A stretch of 64,000 nucleotides of DNA, taken from assembly GCA_025991245.1 (NCBI GenBank), contig BQMJ01000053.1:124001-188000 (forward strand). The letters are read 5' to 3'. The notes under the pieces were generated by a model. It was not told the DNA's origin and made no database searches. It worked only from the letters and a program-made list of their open reading frames with translations. A program made the position numbers and the translations under genes. The stretch comes from Galdieria partita. Taxonomy: Eukaryota; Rhodophyta; Bangiophyceae; Galdieriales; Galdieriaceae. Shown piece by piece: positions 20,685-31,789 of the stretch (position 1 is the stretch's first letter; every line of letters begins with the position of its first letter).

Positions 20685-23181
20685 CTACCATAACCAACGA
20701 CAAGATAACTTTGCTGTTCCTTGTTCCACCCAATAACTTGTCGAAATAGCATAACTATCACTTAAAAGTTGCAAAGAAAGTTTGGTTTCCATTGGCTACG
20801 ATTGTGATGGAATTGAGTTGTTGCAAACTACTATTTCAATAACAACACTTACTTGCCAACAAGCGGTCTCCCAAGTCCATCTCTTTTCCACTCCTAATCT
20901 ACAGTTGCCATATAATTGTTGAACAATACCACAATTCAAAGCCTGTCGAAATTCCTATTCAAGTTGCTCATTGTATCGTTATTTCTTACCGTTCGTTGTT
21001 CTTCTCTTTCAAATAGAAATGTAGACAGTGCACCCAATGTGTGAGATATTTGAACAGAGAATCCACTAAAGTCCAACCATTTCCTACGAAGTTTTCCTGT
21101 TTGACCTTGAAAACCTATACTACAAGTTGCACGTGCTGTTGGAGGCTTTGCTTTCAACTTTTCCTAATCAAGCCAATCCATAAAATATGAGAAAACAAAA
21201 GAGATGTCGATTTACCAATCTGCCAATCCAATGTCCAGTTATACCAACAAAACGGGTCAAACGATAGTCCGGTTGACTTGTAAGGTTGGATGAAGAAGAA
21301 TGATTTTCTTTCCACAAGAAATGAAGATATTCCATTTCTAATGTAGCAAAAGTACGTTGAATGGCTTCTTGACGTTCATCCGAAACTCCCAATCCATACT
21401 GATATTCCTAATTGATCTGTTGGATATTTTGTTCCTTTCTAAAACTACTATTCGTACCATTTCTTGTATTCTATCAGCTTTGAGCCACTCCATACCAACT
21501 TCCCATTGTCTCTTACCACGAAGATAACTACTATTCTTAATACTTTTAGGATTCTTACTAAAACTTGTTCCTAAACAATGAGACAATTCTCTCCATTCAG
21601 ATACTCTATTTCCTTCTATTGTTGTTTCTAGATAAGCTGCAGCAGGATTGAATACTTTGGTTCTCCAATTGCCATAAATATTCCATTTTCCATCGTATTT
21701 CTTAAAAGCCTTTTCCAATAGAAAATGAGCTCGACAACGATTCCATCCATTCTCATGTATATCCATCCAAGAGCTTTCCTTATCATCACCTGAATAATAA
21801 TAATAATGGTGAGAATAACTAGGAACAGTATGAGAAGATAAAGAAGTTGTCATAAGAGGAGTCGTCATTTTACTATCACTACAACGGCTTTGTTTCTTCC
21901 AATACTTGAAAGGAGAATGAACAATGATATCGGCCATACAACCAGTTTCATGATTCTTATCATTCCATTTCAGAGAAGCAGCCAATGCCAATCGATCTTG
22001 AAAAGTCGTCTCTTTAGATAAACTAATCAAAGTAGCTAAATGAAGATGTGCTCGATGATTGGCAAACCATAATGGCTTCATAAGTGGTTTCTAATCAAAC
22101 ACAAAGATCATTTCCAATCCATCTGTTTCACAACTCTTCAACTTACAGTGATATACCAACCATCCATATCCAACATTTGATATCCAACTTGAAAATTGCC
22201 AAAAGGTAAGCCATCCAAACAAATATGTTTGGTTAAATAAGGAACTCGAATGCGCTCACCCAAACAAAGTTTTGCTCCACTTAGTTCCAAGTCATTGACT
22301 CCATAAGCAATCTTTTTGGCTTGAATAGAAAAGGGAAGTTTAGGTATGTTGTCTTTTAAAGAAACTTTGTTCACTTGTGGAGAATATACTTTGGCTTTCT
22401 TTGCTATCCATTCATCACTCATGATTCCTTCTTCTTGAGACAAATGCAATAACAATTGATTGCTTTTCATAACCATAAAGCTTTCGAATTGGACTTGATT
22501 ATCTTCCAAACAACGACAAGTATGATTCAATCGTTCGAAAATGGAATCAGATTCTATATCATTGGGTTGATAGTTCAAGTGATTAGGTATTCTATATTTG
22601 GGTGACATAGAGAAGAAACGATAATTGGGATAAGAGAAAATAGAAATCATTCCATCGGTATCACTACAAGTTAGATGACCGTTCTGAAGGTCATAAGTGC
22701 AACTAAAGTTCTTCTTAGTCAATCCACAATGAGTCCATACCACAATCGATTACCTTTTAGCACTTATGTTACCTTTAGGCCAAAGAACTTTGGTATTTCC
22801 ACTCAACTCTACTTTACCGTTATTCAAGTCCATTGCCAGTGACTGACTGGATATCTTTGTATTTCCATCTTCCACCAGTACACCTCCTTTAGCTTGTACC
22901 CATCCTTGTTGAGTACCATAAACCAATAGATTACAGTAAACACGTAGATGAGGTAGTGGAGAACTTTTGTTGAAATAATCTCTTGAGCTTTGTAGCCATT
23001 CTTGAAAGTGTTGTTTCTTTTGTGTTGATCTATGTTTTCTTATATCTTGTTCTATAGCTTGTTGGGTATTGTCGTCTTTTATATCTGAAACTACATACAT
23101 AGTTTGTGAAACAATATATCCAAACGGTTTTTCATTTTGATATATATAAAGTTGGCTATTTTGAATACGTGAACTTGTCAT
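20685..23181 (-). CDS. OstA/LptD-like outer-envelope beta-barrel protein (DUF3769-like)
   Basis: Seven exons are proposed: 23181-22754, 22702-22147, 22090-21449, 21407-21216, 21163-20990, 20954-20853 and 20795-20685, closing in phase at 734 residues. The first exon carries an OstA/LptA-like pattern (KISSQSLAMDLNNGKVELSG). The rest is rich in amphipathic strands with aromatic girdles and ends SLQLLSDSYAISTSYWVEQG and KLSCRWLW, as in beta-barrels. An apparent in-frame stop near 22750 is removed by a 51-nt intron; intron 20955-20989 is only 35 nt. By analogy with cyanobacterial LptD-like proteins it may sit in the outer plastid envelope. The family call is tentative. The start overlaps the end of the thioredoxin-like gene by 26 bp. 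Confidence 0.55.
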
Positions 23182-23731
23182 TCCTCCTTTGTAGGAATTG
23201 TTCAGTGGTTATTTCTTGTTCATCCAATCGAATAGGCGAGTCCTTTTGTCCACGCAAAAACAAATAAAATACAGGAAATGAACGAGTATCTAATTTTCTA
23301 GCAATAGGTGGCATATCTCGTGGTTGTATGGCTGCAAAAGTCAAGTCTTCTATATGGGATAGATTGGAAGCAAGCTCCATATATCGAGGAATCATGTCTA
23401 AACAGTGACCACACCAAGTAGTAAAGATAAACAACACGACGTCCTTATCTGAAGAATATACGACTGAAGAATAACTATCAAAGTCTAATACTTGAACTTT
23501 GCTATTATTCTTCATCCTTATTTGAGGTTCATTTTGAACTGTAGAAGCCAAATAGATGAGCAACCATATAGAAGCTATGGATAGCAATGACAATAACACC
23601 CAAGACAAGTATTCAGTATCTATTCTTCTTATTTTTAGCCACCACAATTGTAATCTGGAACGAATAGGAGTTTGTTGTTTTGTTTTCTTTTCTTTTGGAA
23701 GAGTCGTTTTGTACGTCTGCCGACTGTCCAT
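23156..23731 (-). CDS. Membrane-anchored thioredoxin/PDI-like protein
   Basis: A 191-residue protein with a basic N-terminus, one transmembrane helix (WVLLSLLSIASIWLLIYLA, about residues 43-61) and a thioredoxin fold. The active site is FTTWCGHCLDMIPRY, the WCGHC of protein disulfide isomerases, followed by the cis-Pro in TRSFPVFYLF. The predicted topology puts the thioredoxin domain on the far side of the membrane, in the ER lumen or another oxidising space. It overlaps the downstream OstA-like start by 26 bp. Its ATG lies only 5 bp from the divergent carrier gene's ATG. Confidence 0.78.
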   Translation of the reverse strand: MDSRQTYKTTLPKEKKTKQQTPIRSRLQLWWLKIRRIDTEYLSWVLLSLLSIASIWLLIYLASTVQNEPQIRMKNNSKVQVLDFDSYSSVVYSSDKDVVLFIFTTWCGHCLDMIPRYMELASNLSHIEDLTFAAIQPRDMPPIARKLDTRSFPVFYLFLRGQKDSPIRLDEQEITTEQFLQRRNDKFTYSK

Positions 23732-23736
23732 ACGAA

Positions 23737-24754
23737 ATGCCTAATGATATCAACCCTTTGTGGATGGCCAACATGTCGGTAGAGTCTATCCTTTCTTCTC
23801 AACCGAAAAGAGAAGCTGCTTTCCAAACACTTTTACAAAATATACTTTTTGGTGGAATGGCAGGAGTAATGGGTACCAGTATTATCTTTCCACTCTATAC
23901 TATAAAGACCAACTTACAAAGTGGTCATTCTCCCAACTATACTCCGACAGTCAAAGGAGTTGCAAGTATTCTTTCCGTTCATCAGTGGAAAGTGGGTCCA
24001 GTGATTCGTTCTATTATAGGAAGAGAAGGTTGGAGAGGTTTCTATAGAGGACTCACTCCAACACTATTAGGAGTAGCTCCAGAAAAGGCCATCAAGCTTT
24101 CTGTCAATGATTTTCTTTCTTCCATATTATGTGATGAACATGGAAAGACTAGTTTTATGAATAGTGTTATTGCTGGAGGTGGTGCAGGATTTTGTCAAGT
24201 GATAGCTACTTGTCCTATGGAAATGTTGATGATTACTTTTCAAACTCGTTCTTCATTAGGACAACCTGTACATTCAGTGGTACAATTGGTAAAGGAATTG
24301 GGTCTTGGTGGGATGTACAAAGTAAGTAAAGAATAATGATTGTAGATAGATATCGATGAGTATGGGTTAGGGTCTCATGGCCACTTTATGCAGAGATGTT
24401 CCTTTTAGTATGATATTCTTTTCAGTCAACGCCCAGTTGAAGTCGATTTTTCAAGGTTCTTCAGAAAAACTGGCTATTTCTTATGTATTTTTATCGGGTG
24501 TGGGTGCGGGTTCCTTGGCTGCAGTGTTATCTACTCCAATGGATGTTATCAAAACAAGATTGCAATCAGCCCATTCACCTTATAAAGGAATTGTGGATTG
24601 CTTTATTCGAACATTACATGAAGATGGAATAACAAAGTTTTTCTCGGGTTCTGTGGCCAGAGCTTGTATTGTATCTCCTTTATTTGGAATTGCTTTGTTA
24701 TTCTATGAACTTCAAAAGAGATTGGCATCTTCTCCCAAACTCAACCATATCTAG
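23737..24754 (+). CDS. Mitochondrial carrier (SLC25), glutamate or aspartate/glutamate type
   Basis: Inner-membrane solute carrier of 322 residues in two exons (23737-24321 and 24371-24754; 49-nt intron). Three repeats with PxD/E-type signatures are present: FPLYTIKTNLQSG, CPMEMLMITFQ and TPMDVIKTRLQS. APEKAIKLSVNDF and CRDVPFSMIFF are the characteristic contact residues of the SLC25A12/13/18/22 group (aralar, citrin, glutamate carriers). It lacks the N-terminal EF-hand domain of aralar, so a glutamate-carrier-like role is likelier. Met 23764 is an alternative start. Confidence 0.87.
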
Positions 24755-24783
24755 ATATCATCTTTATGCTTTATTGTAAGATA

Positions 24784-25867
24784 TCAGCTAACAACTATAT
24801 CAGCTGCACTACAATCTATACAAACCATCAAGCCATCATCTCCTACTGATACCAAACGATTGGAGTCTACACAAAACTCAACTCCCCAAACTTGTTCTTT
24901 GTGCAAGTCATGAAAATAAATACTTTCTCGTTGCCTACAATCCCATATCTATTCATATATATATATATTGAATATCCTTTCGATGGCTATGATCATACCA
25001 TATCGACATTCCTTACCTTTACCAACTGATCTACTGAACCACTTGCTATAAAATGTCCATTTGATGATACATCCACTACATTCACTCCTTCTTGATGTCC
25101 ACGAAGACTAGCCACCAACTCTCCATGTTCTATATCGTATATATGAATCAATTTGTCGTCACAAGCTGCATACAATAAATAAGGAGCAGTAGGAGAAAAG
25201 CACAAGGACCTTATGAATAGTTTTTGTCCTTTCAAAGTCTTTAATCTAGTTTGAGTCAACCAATCAAATACTTGTATAGCACCATCACTCGTACTACACA
25301 CCAACCACTTGCCATCAGGACTAGAAAGTTTCATAATAATACCTACACAAACTATCGTACTTACCTAAAGGCAACTGCAAATATAAACTTGTGGCTGCTT
25401 TCAGTTTCCAAACTCTTTTGTAAGCTTCCTGTTTCCACATCCCAAATGGAGACTAAACCACTGTGACCACCCGATACGATTACTTTTCCTTGAGGATCAA
25501 AAGACAAACCCCAAGCTTCAGCAATATTCACATCTATTGTACGTTGCAAGTGGCCACTCTTTGATTGCCACAAACGAATAGTTCCATCCAATGAAGAGGA
25601 AGCTAAAAGATCTCCTTTAGGTTGAAAAGCAACAGAAACGATAGCAAAAGAGTGTCCTTGTAACGTTTTCCATTCTTCAACGACGGCGTCTCTATTCATA
25701 TCTTCTTTAGGTGGAGGTTTCCATAATTTGATCAATCCTTCTTCATCACCCGTTGCTAATAAAGGTGCTATAGAGTCATTCTGTTCGTCTGTGTGAGATA
25801 AACTCCATATACCTCTTTCATGAGCTTGTAGTGTGGGTTGGGATCCAAGTGGACGAAATCTTTGCAT
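24784..25867 (-). CDS. WD40-repeat protein, WDR61/Ski8-like
   Basis: Seven-bladed beta-propeller of about 321 residues, in three exons (25867-25365, 25320-25017, 24948-24784). The first join restores VAFSPDGKWLVCS and the second gives LVKIWDCRQRESIY. Blade signatures such as GTIRLWQS, GLVSIWDVETGSL and ASGSVDQLVKIWD are clear. Order and spacing match WDR61/Ski8 (HERGIWS, EEWKTLQGHSFAIVSVAFQP, HKEQVWGVEF). That protein serves both the Ski-exosome RNA decay complex and Paf1C. It converges with the carrier gene, 29 bp between stops. Confidence 0.85.
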
Positions 25868-25940
25868 AGTCTCAATGACAAAAAGAGATATTCATTTCCT
25901 ACAAACTAGAAAGAATTTTCATATTTCATTCTGTATATGA

Positions 25941-27037
25941 TTATATGGTTGAATAAGAAGTTCGAACAACCATTTCCATCAGTTTCCAAGAAGATTGTTC
26001 AGAGGCAATAGGCTCTTCTCTAGGCAAGTCAATATCTCTTACCATTGCCCATATATAATGTACGGCTCTAATGGGAATCATGAAAATAGAAAATATCACA
26101 AATAGGCAACTTACCGAATATCATCTTCACTGCCTTCGATAACTTTGTCATTCAAGTTACGGATACAATTGATTTGTTGGGCAGCAAAGGTAACAATCAT
26201 AACTGGAAAGCCTTGAAGGAATTTACCCGTCATCACTTCCACTTGACTGATATCTAAAATATTAGGGTCCATCTATATCATAGTGATACATGATCCATCC
26301 ATCTATTTTCAACTTACCACCAAACCTGCAGCTTCTCTTTCACGAATAGAAGCACTCAGCGCTCGATACGCATCCTCCGTACATAACTCTTTCAGTGTTT
26401 CACGGTCTCCTCTCAAATATGCATTCAATATACGCGGTGCTGTCTCTCTCTCAATATGTCTCACAAATTCAGATAACGTGAAATGAGGATCAACTTGCCG
26501 TATTTCTCGAATAACTTGACCCATTTCTGTTTCCCCAAATAGGCGATCATAAATATTCCTAACTAATAAAATAACTGGATTGTCCGATTCATCAACTCGT
26601 TCAGCTATCCTTTCTTTGGCATATAACGCTTGTTTCATAAAAGTGGAGCCTGAAAAGCGAGAAAAGATTCGGTCTCTCAGACTTTGCTTCTCTGTTTCTT
26701 CTTCCTTTTCTTGACCAGGAACGAGAACCAAACTCTTTTCTTCTTCTTCTTTATGGGTTGGGTGACTAGCTTCTTGCTCATCCAAATTTCGTTTGGCACT
26801 ATAAAGTTGTTCTGTTTGAGTACTCATATGACAACAAATACCCATCCTTTGACGTTCCATAATACTGCAAACTCTGTCATTATGATACATATAGAAACCT
26901 ACTACACTATTCTGTTTCCACCACGTAATATTGTCAATGGGAGCTGCTTTATACAACCAACGAGAGGCTTGAACATGTGAATAACCAACTCTTTTCCTCG
27001 TACAAATACGTCTTATCCAACGTTGAAATAAACGCAT
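25941..27037 (-). CDS. TIM44: Mitochondrial import inner membrane translocase subunit Tim44
   Basis: Peripheral matrix-side component of the TIM23 import motor that recruits mtHsp70. Three exons (27037-26318, 26272-26115, 26067-25941) give 334 residues. The C-terminal Tim44-like domain is clear: EIRQVDPHFTLSEFVRH, then APRILNAYLRGD, LKELCTEDAYRALSASI, and after the first intron ILDISQVEVMTGKFLQG and PVMIVTFAAQQI. The N-terminus is a strong presequence (RLFQRWIRRICTRKR). Met 27088 is an alternative but would overlap the divergent uL16m start. Confidence 0.93.
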
Positions 27038-27056
27038 CCTCACAATAGTCGTTGAA
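27038..27056. promoter_or_regulatory. Shared start region of TIM44 and MRPL16
   Basis: Only 19 bp separate the divergent ATG codons, so promoter elements must lie inside the coding regions or the leaders must overlap. Confidence 0.35.
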
Positions 27057-27467
27057 ATGGGATCATTTAGCGTCGATCGCCATATCATGTCGTGGACTCA
27101 TCTTCGGTTTGGAGTGTTTGGCTTTCGTGCTTTGGAAGAAAAATGGATGGATAAGCGTCAAATAGATGCATTGAGACTTTTATTACAGAGGAAATTAAGA
27201 GATGCTACTGGAAAACGTGCAGAACTATGGACACATGTAGAGCCCAACGTTCCAGTAACCAAAAGAACTGAAAAGCGTATGGGTGGTGGAAAGAGTCCCA
27301 TCAAAGGTTGGAAAGGAAGAGTAAAACAAGGACAAATCTTGTTCGAATGGGCAGCTCCTGTTCAGATTCCTGTCGAAGAAATTCAATCCAAATGTAGTGT
27401 AAGACTAAGAAGCGTAGTAGATCCGGTATATCAACTTCAATCCATACAAAGAAACTGGTCACTGTAA
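27057..27467 (+). CDS. MRPL16: Mitochondrial ribosomal protein uL16m (L16)
   Basis: Large-subunit protein near the peptidyl-transferase centre. The 136-residue frame shows RFGVFGFRALE, RQIDALRLLLQRKL, and the L16 signature region VPVTKRTEKRMGGGKSPIKG followed by WKGRVKQGQILFEW. Met 27087 (MSWTHLRFG) is an alternative start. Its start is only 19 bp from the divergent Tim44 start, so two mitochondrial biogenesis genes share one promoter. The 3' end overlaps the convergent 2-PGK-like gene by 9 bp. Confidence 0.93.
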   Translation: MGSFSVDRHIMSWTHLRFGVFGFRALEEKWMDKRQIDALRLLLQRKLRDATGKRAELWTHVEPNVPVTKRTEKRMGGGKSPIKGWKGRVKQGQILFEWAAPVQIPVEEIQSKCSVRLRSVVDPVYQLQSIQRNWSL

Positions 27468-28412
27468 ATCGACTTTTAATTCTTCTTTTTTAGTTACTTC
27501 TTCGGAAAGAGAAACTACTAAGCGTAAATAATCTTCGTGGATATTCTCGATAACTTGAGATATCGAGTCTTTACTACTATCCATGTGTAAACAAGGGATT
27601 GCTTTCGTCTCAGCTTGCTTCTTATATTCTCTTTGAATATCATACAACTCTTCATAAAGTTGCTTTATCCAATCGGAATGTTCCGCTGTATTCAACTCTT
27701 CTTCTAGTTGTAGTTCAAATAACTCAGAGTCGATCAAATATTGTAAAAAATACGGTTTCCTTCCTTTCACTGAGTACTTTTCTAATAAAGAAACAACGGG
27801 AATGGGCTGTAAAAATAAGCCATATACAATCAAAGCCTTTCCTTCTCGAAATGATTTGCACAAGTTTCCTTCTAAAGCACTGAACCAACTATTCTGTTGT
27901 GCGCTATTCAACAACAACTCTTTCTTCCATTCACCCACTCTATAGACCCAACAAGAAGTACTGACTGATGGTTCTTCCTGAAAACTCAAAAGGCGCCAAA
28001 CACGATACACCGTATCCGTATCCAATACATTGTAAATATTCAGTCTTTCAGCAACTCTTCCTGCAATCTCAGTCATAGCTACTTGATGAACACCATACAA
28101 AACTATGAACAAAGGCAATTTGAGTTGATAAAACTTCAACACTTTGGTGTATAGCTGAAAGGCGGTTTCTGAAAACCCAAAACTTTGAGCTACTTGGAAG
28201 AGTGACTGATTCAAGTTTTCTTGTTCGATATCCAATATTCCTTGGTCAATCAGCTGTTTCTTTAAACGTAACGCTATCTTTTGTGCTTCTTTTTGTGGAA
28301 CTCTACAAAGCATCAATATTTGAGAAACAGAGAAACGAGATAACACATAGTAGTGTTGACCACCCAACCAAACACGAACTTTTACATAGTCATAACGACT
28401 TGCTCCCTTCAT
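27459..28412 (-). CDS. 2-phosphoglycerate-kinase-like protein with degenerate P-loop
   Basis: 317 residues, one exon. The N-terminal part (VKVRVWLGGQHYYVLSRF, then EAQKIALRLKKQLIDQG) strongly resembles the N-terminal domain of plant and algal 2-phosphoglycerate-kinase-like proteins. In those proteins a P-loop of GTACVGKS type then precedes AxxLAxRLNxxNVLxTDxVYxxxR. Here the matching segment is LYGVHQVAMTEIAGRVAERL followed by NVLDTDTVYRVWR, so the GKS/T of Walker A is missing although flanking residues are kept. The protein is probably not an active kinase in the usual sense. Its C-terminus is Glu/Lys-rich and helical. Confidence 0.75.
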   Translation of the reverse strand: MKGASRYDYVKVRVWLGGQHYYVLSRFSVSQILMLCRVPQKEAQKIALRLKKQLIDQGILDIEQENLNQSLFQVAQSFGFSETAFQLYTKVLKFYQLKLPLFIVLYGVHQVAMTEIAGRVAERLNIYNVLDTDTVYRVWRLLSFQEEPSVSTSCWVYRVGEWKKELLLNSAQQNSWFSALEGNLCKSFREGKALIVYGLFLQPIPVVSLLEKYSVKGRKPYFLQYLIDSELFELQLEEELNTAEHSDWIKQLYEELYDIQREYKKQAETKAIPCLHMDSSKDSISQVIENIHEDYLRLVVSLSEEVTKKEELKVDLQ

Positions 28413-28538
28413 TTCTTTTCAAAATGAGGAATAAGTGAAATGCACCAAAGATTTCGAGTTGCAATAGACAACTTGACAACTCTTTTTATTTCTGAAAAAA
28501 TACACTAGTGAAAGTATTGTTGTTCAAGTTGAGTATCC

Positions 28539-30040
28539 TTAAAAACCCACATTGGGTCTAGTAGTATCTACATCTAACCAAGGAATGGCATGTGGTATTA
28601 TCATAGGAACAGGATTAGACTTTAGTGAAGTGGATTCCTTTTGATTGAGTTTCACTAGTCCTGTTCTACATCCCAACTGAGGATCTACATAAGAAATTCC
28701 CAACGCAATCAAAGCAACAAATCCTAAATAGTCGTTGGTGAGAAATAATAAACTCAATCTGCTTTTCACACTTGCCTATACAAAAACAGATCATGGATAC
28801 TAACAGAAGCACACCACCTTCTACAGCAGAAGCACTTCCACGTAAAGCCTCATGTTTTTGATCACTGGAACATGTGTGCAAGTAAATAATGGCAAGTGGT
28901 AAATTAGCGACTTCACATTGAACAGTCGTCTTACAAGATTCATATATTTGTAAGGTTTCCTGGAAAATAGATTGTTCACGTATCGAGAATAACTGATTGA
29001 CCAATACTTACATTCAATACTGTCATGACAGGTAAAACTTGACTTTGGAAAGAACGGATCACAGCTTGCTGTAGCATACTGACGTCAGTCACAGATATGC
29101 TAGGTAGATTGTTCTCTGCAGGAATAAAGTCTCTCAGAGCAGAAGGAAGTACGTCCAGACTCTTTGTTTTAAAGTACAAATAGACCAAATGACAAGCACT
29201 TGATGAACCCCATAACAAGATCAACAAGAGAGAAAGAATTATCCAACAAAGCCACATAAAGAAAATTCCCAAAATCAACGATGGAATCTTCACATAAAGT
29301 GGACGATAATGTAAAACATAAACAAGCAACAATGAAATGGCAGTTATTAGACCAATCAATCCATATGCACCATAAAAGGAGTAAGACGAATATCTTTTCA
29401 CTGTTCCAAGTGTATTCTCTATAGTTATCAATACATTGTCCATTGCATTTTTGAATTGAGTTGCTTCTTGTTCTGTGTCTTGCATCACCTGCAATACTTC
29501 ACTATAGTAAGGATAACTGGTGTTCAATTCTGAAGGAAGACCTTGTGAAGAAAAGCTCTGATAGAAAAAGTTGGCAGATGCAGTCATCCAATGAATAGAA
29601 CTGTCCAAAGAGTTTTCATCATGACTAAGACTCTTCACAAGTATATGAGTTCCTAGAAAACCAAATGCTGCTGCACAAGCAATGACAAGTATAGAGAAAG
29701 TGCTTATCAATCTTAGTACAACCTTTGACTTCATTTCAACTGGAGATGATTCATCCTTGTCCCATCTTTTTCTTAAACACGTAAATCTAATAATAAGAAT
29801 AACCAAACATATAATACTCAATCCAGTGCCAACTCCAATATAAGGAACAGCATTGAGGACCAAATCCGTTATATCTACAAGAAAGAAAAAATGATAACAT
29901 TTTGGCGCGCTTCTTTAACAAGACGTTGGCTTACATGAATAGTTTAGTTCCAGGCTATGATTTCCAGCAAAGAAAGGATAGTTATTGAATGACTTTACAA
30001 CTTGAGCAGGTTCTGGAGGGAATCCATTAACCCATTCCAT
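28539..30040 (-). CDS. Multi-pass membrane protein, possibly tweety-like
   Basis: Four exons (30040-29935, 29874-29012, 28959-28813, 28775-28539) close at 450 residues. The start MEWVNGFPPEP is the first Met in frame; a further upstream exon cannot be excluded. Hydrophobic helices include YIGVGTGLSIICLVILIIRF, ILVIACAAAFGFLGTHIL, LIGLITAISLLLVYVL, ILGIFFMWLCWIILSLLLIL and a last one near FVALIALGISYV. A glycosylation-rich loop follows the second helix. Early W/F-P residues followed by a first helix and a long extracellular loop recall tweety (TTYH) proteins, but I see no decisive motif. The intron before exon 4 is only 37 nt and is the least certain. Confidence 0.55.
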
Positions 30041-31789
30041 TTCCAAAGTATGTAAAAGAAGAAATGTTTTTGAGTAATAGAGTTGTAAAATACCCCAATA
30101 CTCAAGAAAAGGTCATTCCAAGTCTGAATGGATTTAGTTAAGAATGGGTATGTGTCGTGTCTAAATTCAGACAAATGACTCTTCATTTGCCCTTCTCTAT
30201 TTACCTGTGACGCCAAGACTGTCAAACAAGCACCTTTGCAGAGTTGGAGTTTTTATAAACACACAGTAATAATAGAAACTGAAAATATTCTATGTCTCCA
30301 AGCAAATGGGGCAAATGAGAAACCAACAGATTTTTTCGCACTTTCTCAACCGACTTGTTTGTCAGGCAGTTGTTTCAAACCTTGTTACAGCATCTGAACG
30401 ACTTTATGTTGTATCTTGGTAACTTTCAAGAAGCGAAGAATAGAATTAGGATTGACAAGGAATAGTGTAATTTTAAGAAGAAGTGAGTAGAGAACAGCAA
30501 GTACAAAAACCAAGTAATGCTTCCCATATAATGCGTTATGACAACGGGTCAATTTCAATGAGTACCTGTAGAAAGCCCGCGTATAACTTTAGTCTTCTTT
30601 TCATAGAGTGAAATAAGACGTCGAACGGCGTCAAGTGACTTTTAACAAACATACGTATATATATATATATATATGTAAAGAGAGGTGATAGACAGAGACC
30701 AGTGTTCAGTAACGATCAAACGACAATACAGCTAAAGCCATCTAAGCAACATTTTTCTCAAAGACCCAAGTACTTGTAACAAAAACTTGACGAGTCCAAA
30801 ATGAAATTGTATGGTAAACTTCACAAAAGCAATACAACATTCAACGCTCAAAGGTCGGTTCGGTTAGGACTAAGATTTCTTTGCTTCTTTCATTTTCTAA
30901 GAGTACCAAGGAAATACTACTGAAACTGTGAATAGAAATTACTTTGCTAAAAAATTTCGAATTCCTAATAAGACTCGCACCTTTGTGACGATTGTCAATA
31001 CCTTAACTACAAAGGAAGTCTAATAAAACTTCATCAAAATCTCTTGTGAAAGATATTTCAAGCAAACAATGTACAACTTCTTCTCTCCATCGCTCATTCA
31101 GACTAAAAAGGAACGAGAAAATTCGAGTTGTTTCCTACAAAAAGATACAAATGAGATCAATTCGCTTACGAACGTAGAGTCTAACATTCCAAATTTCTAA
31201 AAATCACAGAGTCTCTGCAACTGAATGATCTTTTCTTCGCTTGACTGAAGATCATTGCACATGAAAGTATAACATCAAATAAAACTTGACTTGTTTTTAC
31301 TAAATGATTGAACGGGTTGTGTAGGAAAGTACGGAGTTGTTAGAGTGAACAATAAAGAAATACAATTCTCCTAGTTTTCCACGATATCATATTATATCTT
31401 ACATTCGAAACTGTCCATCCATATAAACACTCTACAATCAAGTGAACATACAACCAAACTAGTGGCACATGATGCAACGACTATAGAGTCCCAGTGCTGT
31501 GCGTCTCATATACAGTTTTTGATGATACATAGAGCCGATGCTGAAGCTACTCTAGTGTTTTTTATTGAACACTGTATTTGCTATTGCAGAATAGAAAGTT
31601 GTTTCTATCTGGCAAAGGAAGATGGATCACCACCAGTACATGTAAGAATCTTTAAAAGTATTCGTGAGGACTCAAAGTTGTTGAAGAATTGTACTAAAGC
31701 AATGTACTATACACGTCTCCTTGTCACTTTTTTGCCTCAACTTGTACAACTTTTGACAAAATTCACAAAATATGAGTTCAAGTGACTGT
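30041..31789. other. Gene-free spacer with (TA)n microsatellite
   Basis: No convincing gene. It has a TA dinucleotide run at 30654-30674 and otherwise unremarkable AT-rich DNA. It marks the change from housekeeping genes to the repetitive NTPase cluster. Confidence 0.6.
30654..30674. repeat. (TA)n microsatellite
   Basis: About ten TA dinucleotides in the spacer beyond the last housekeeping gene. Confidence 0.9.

Noticed and set aside
22743-22754. In-frame stop in the OstA-like gene, suggesting a pseudogene
   Set aside because: A 51-nt GT-AG intron (22703-22753) removes it and restores the frame.
31462-31785. Plus-strand frame of 107 codons near the broken group C copy
   Set aside because: No family likeness; it lies opposite the end of the fossil copy and in spacer DNA.
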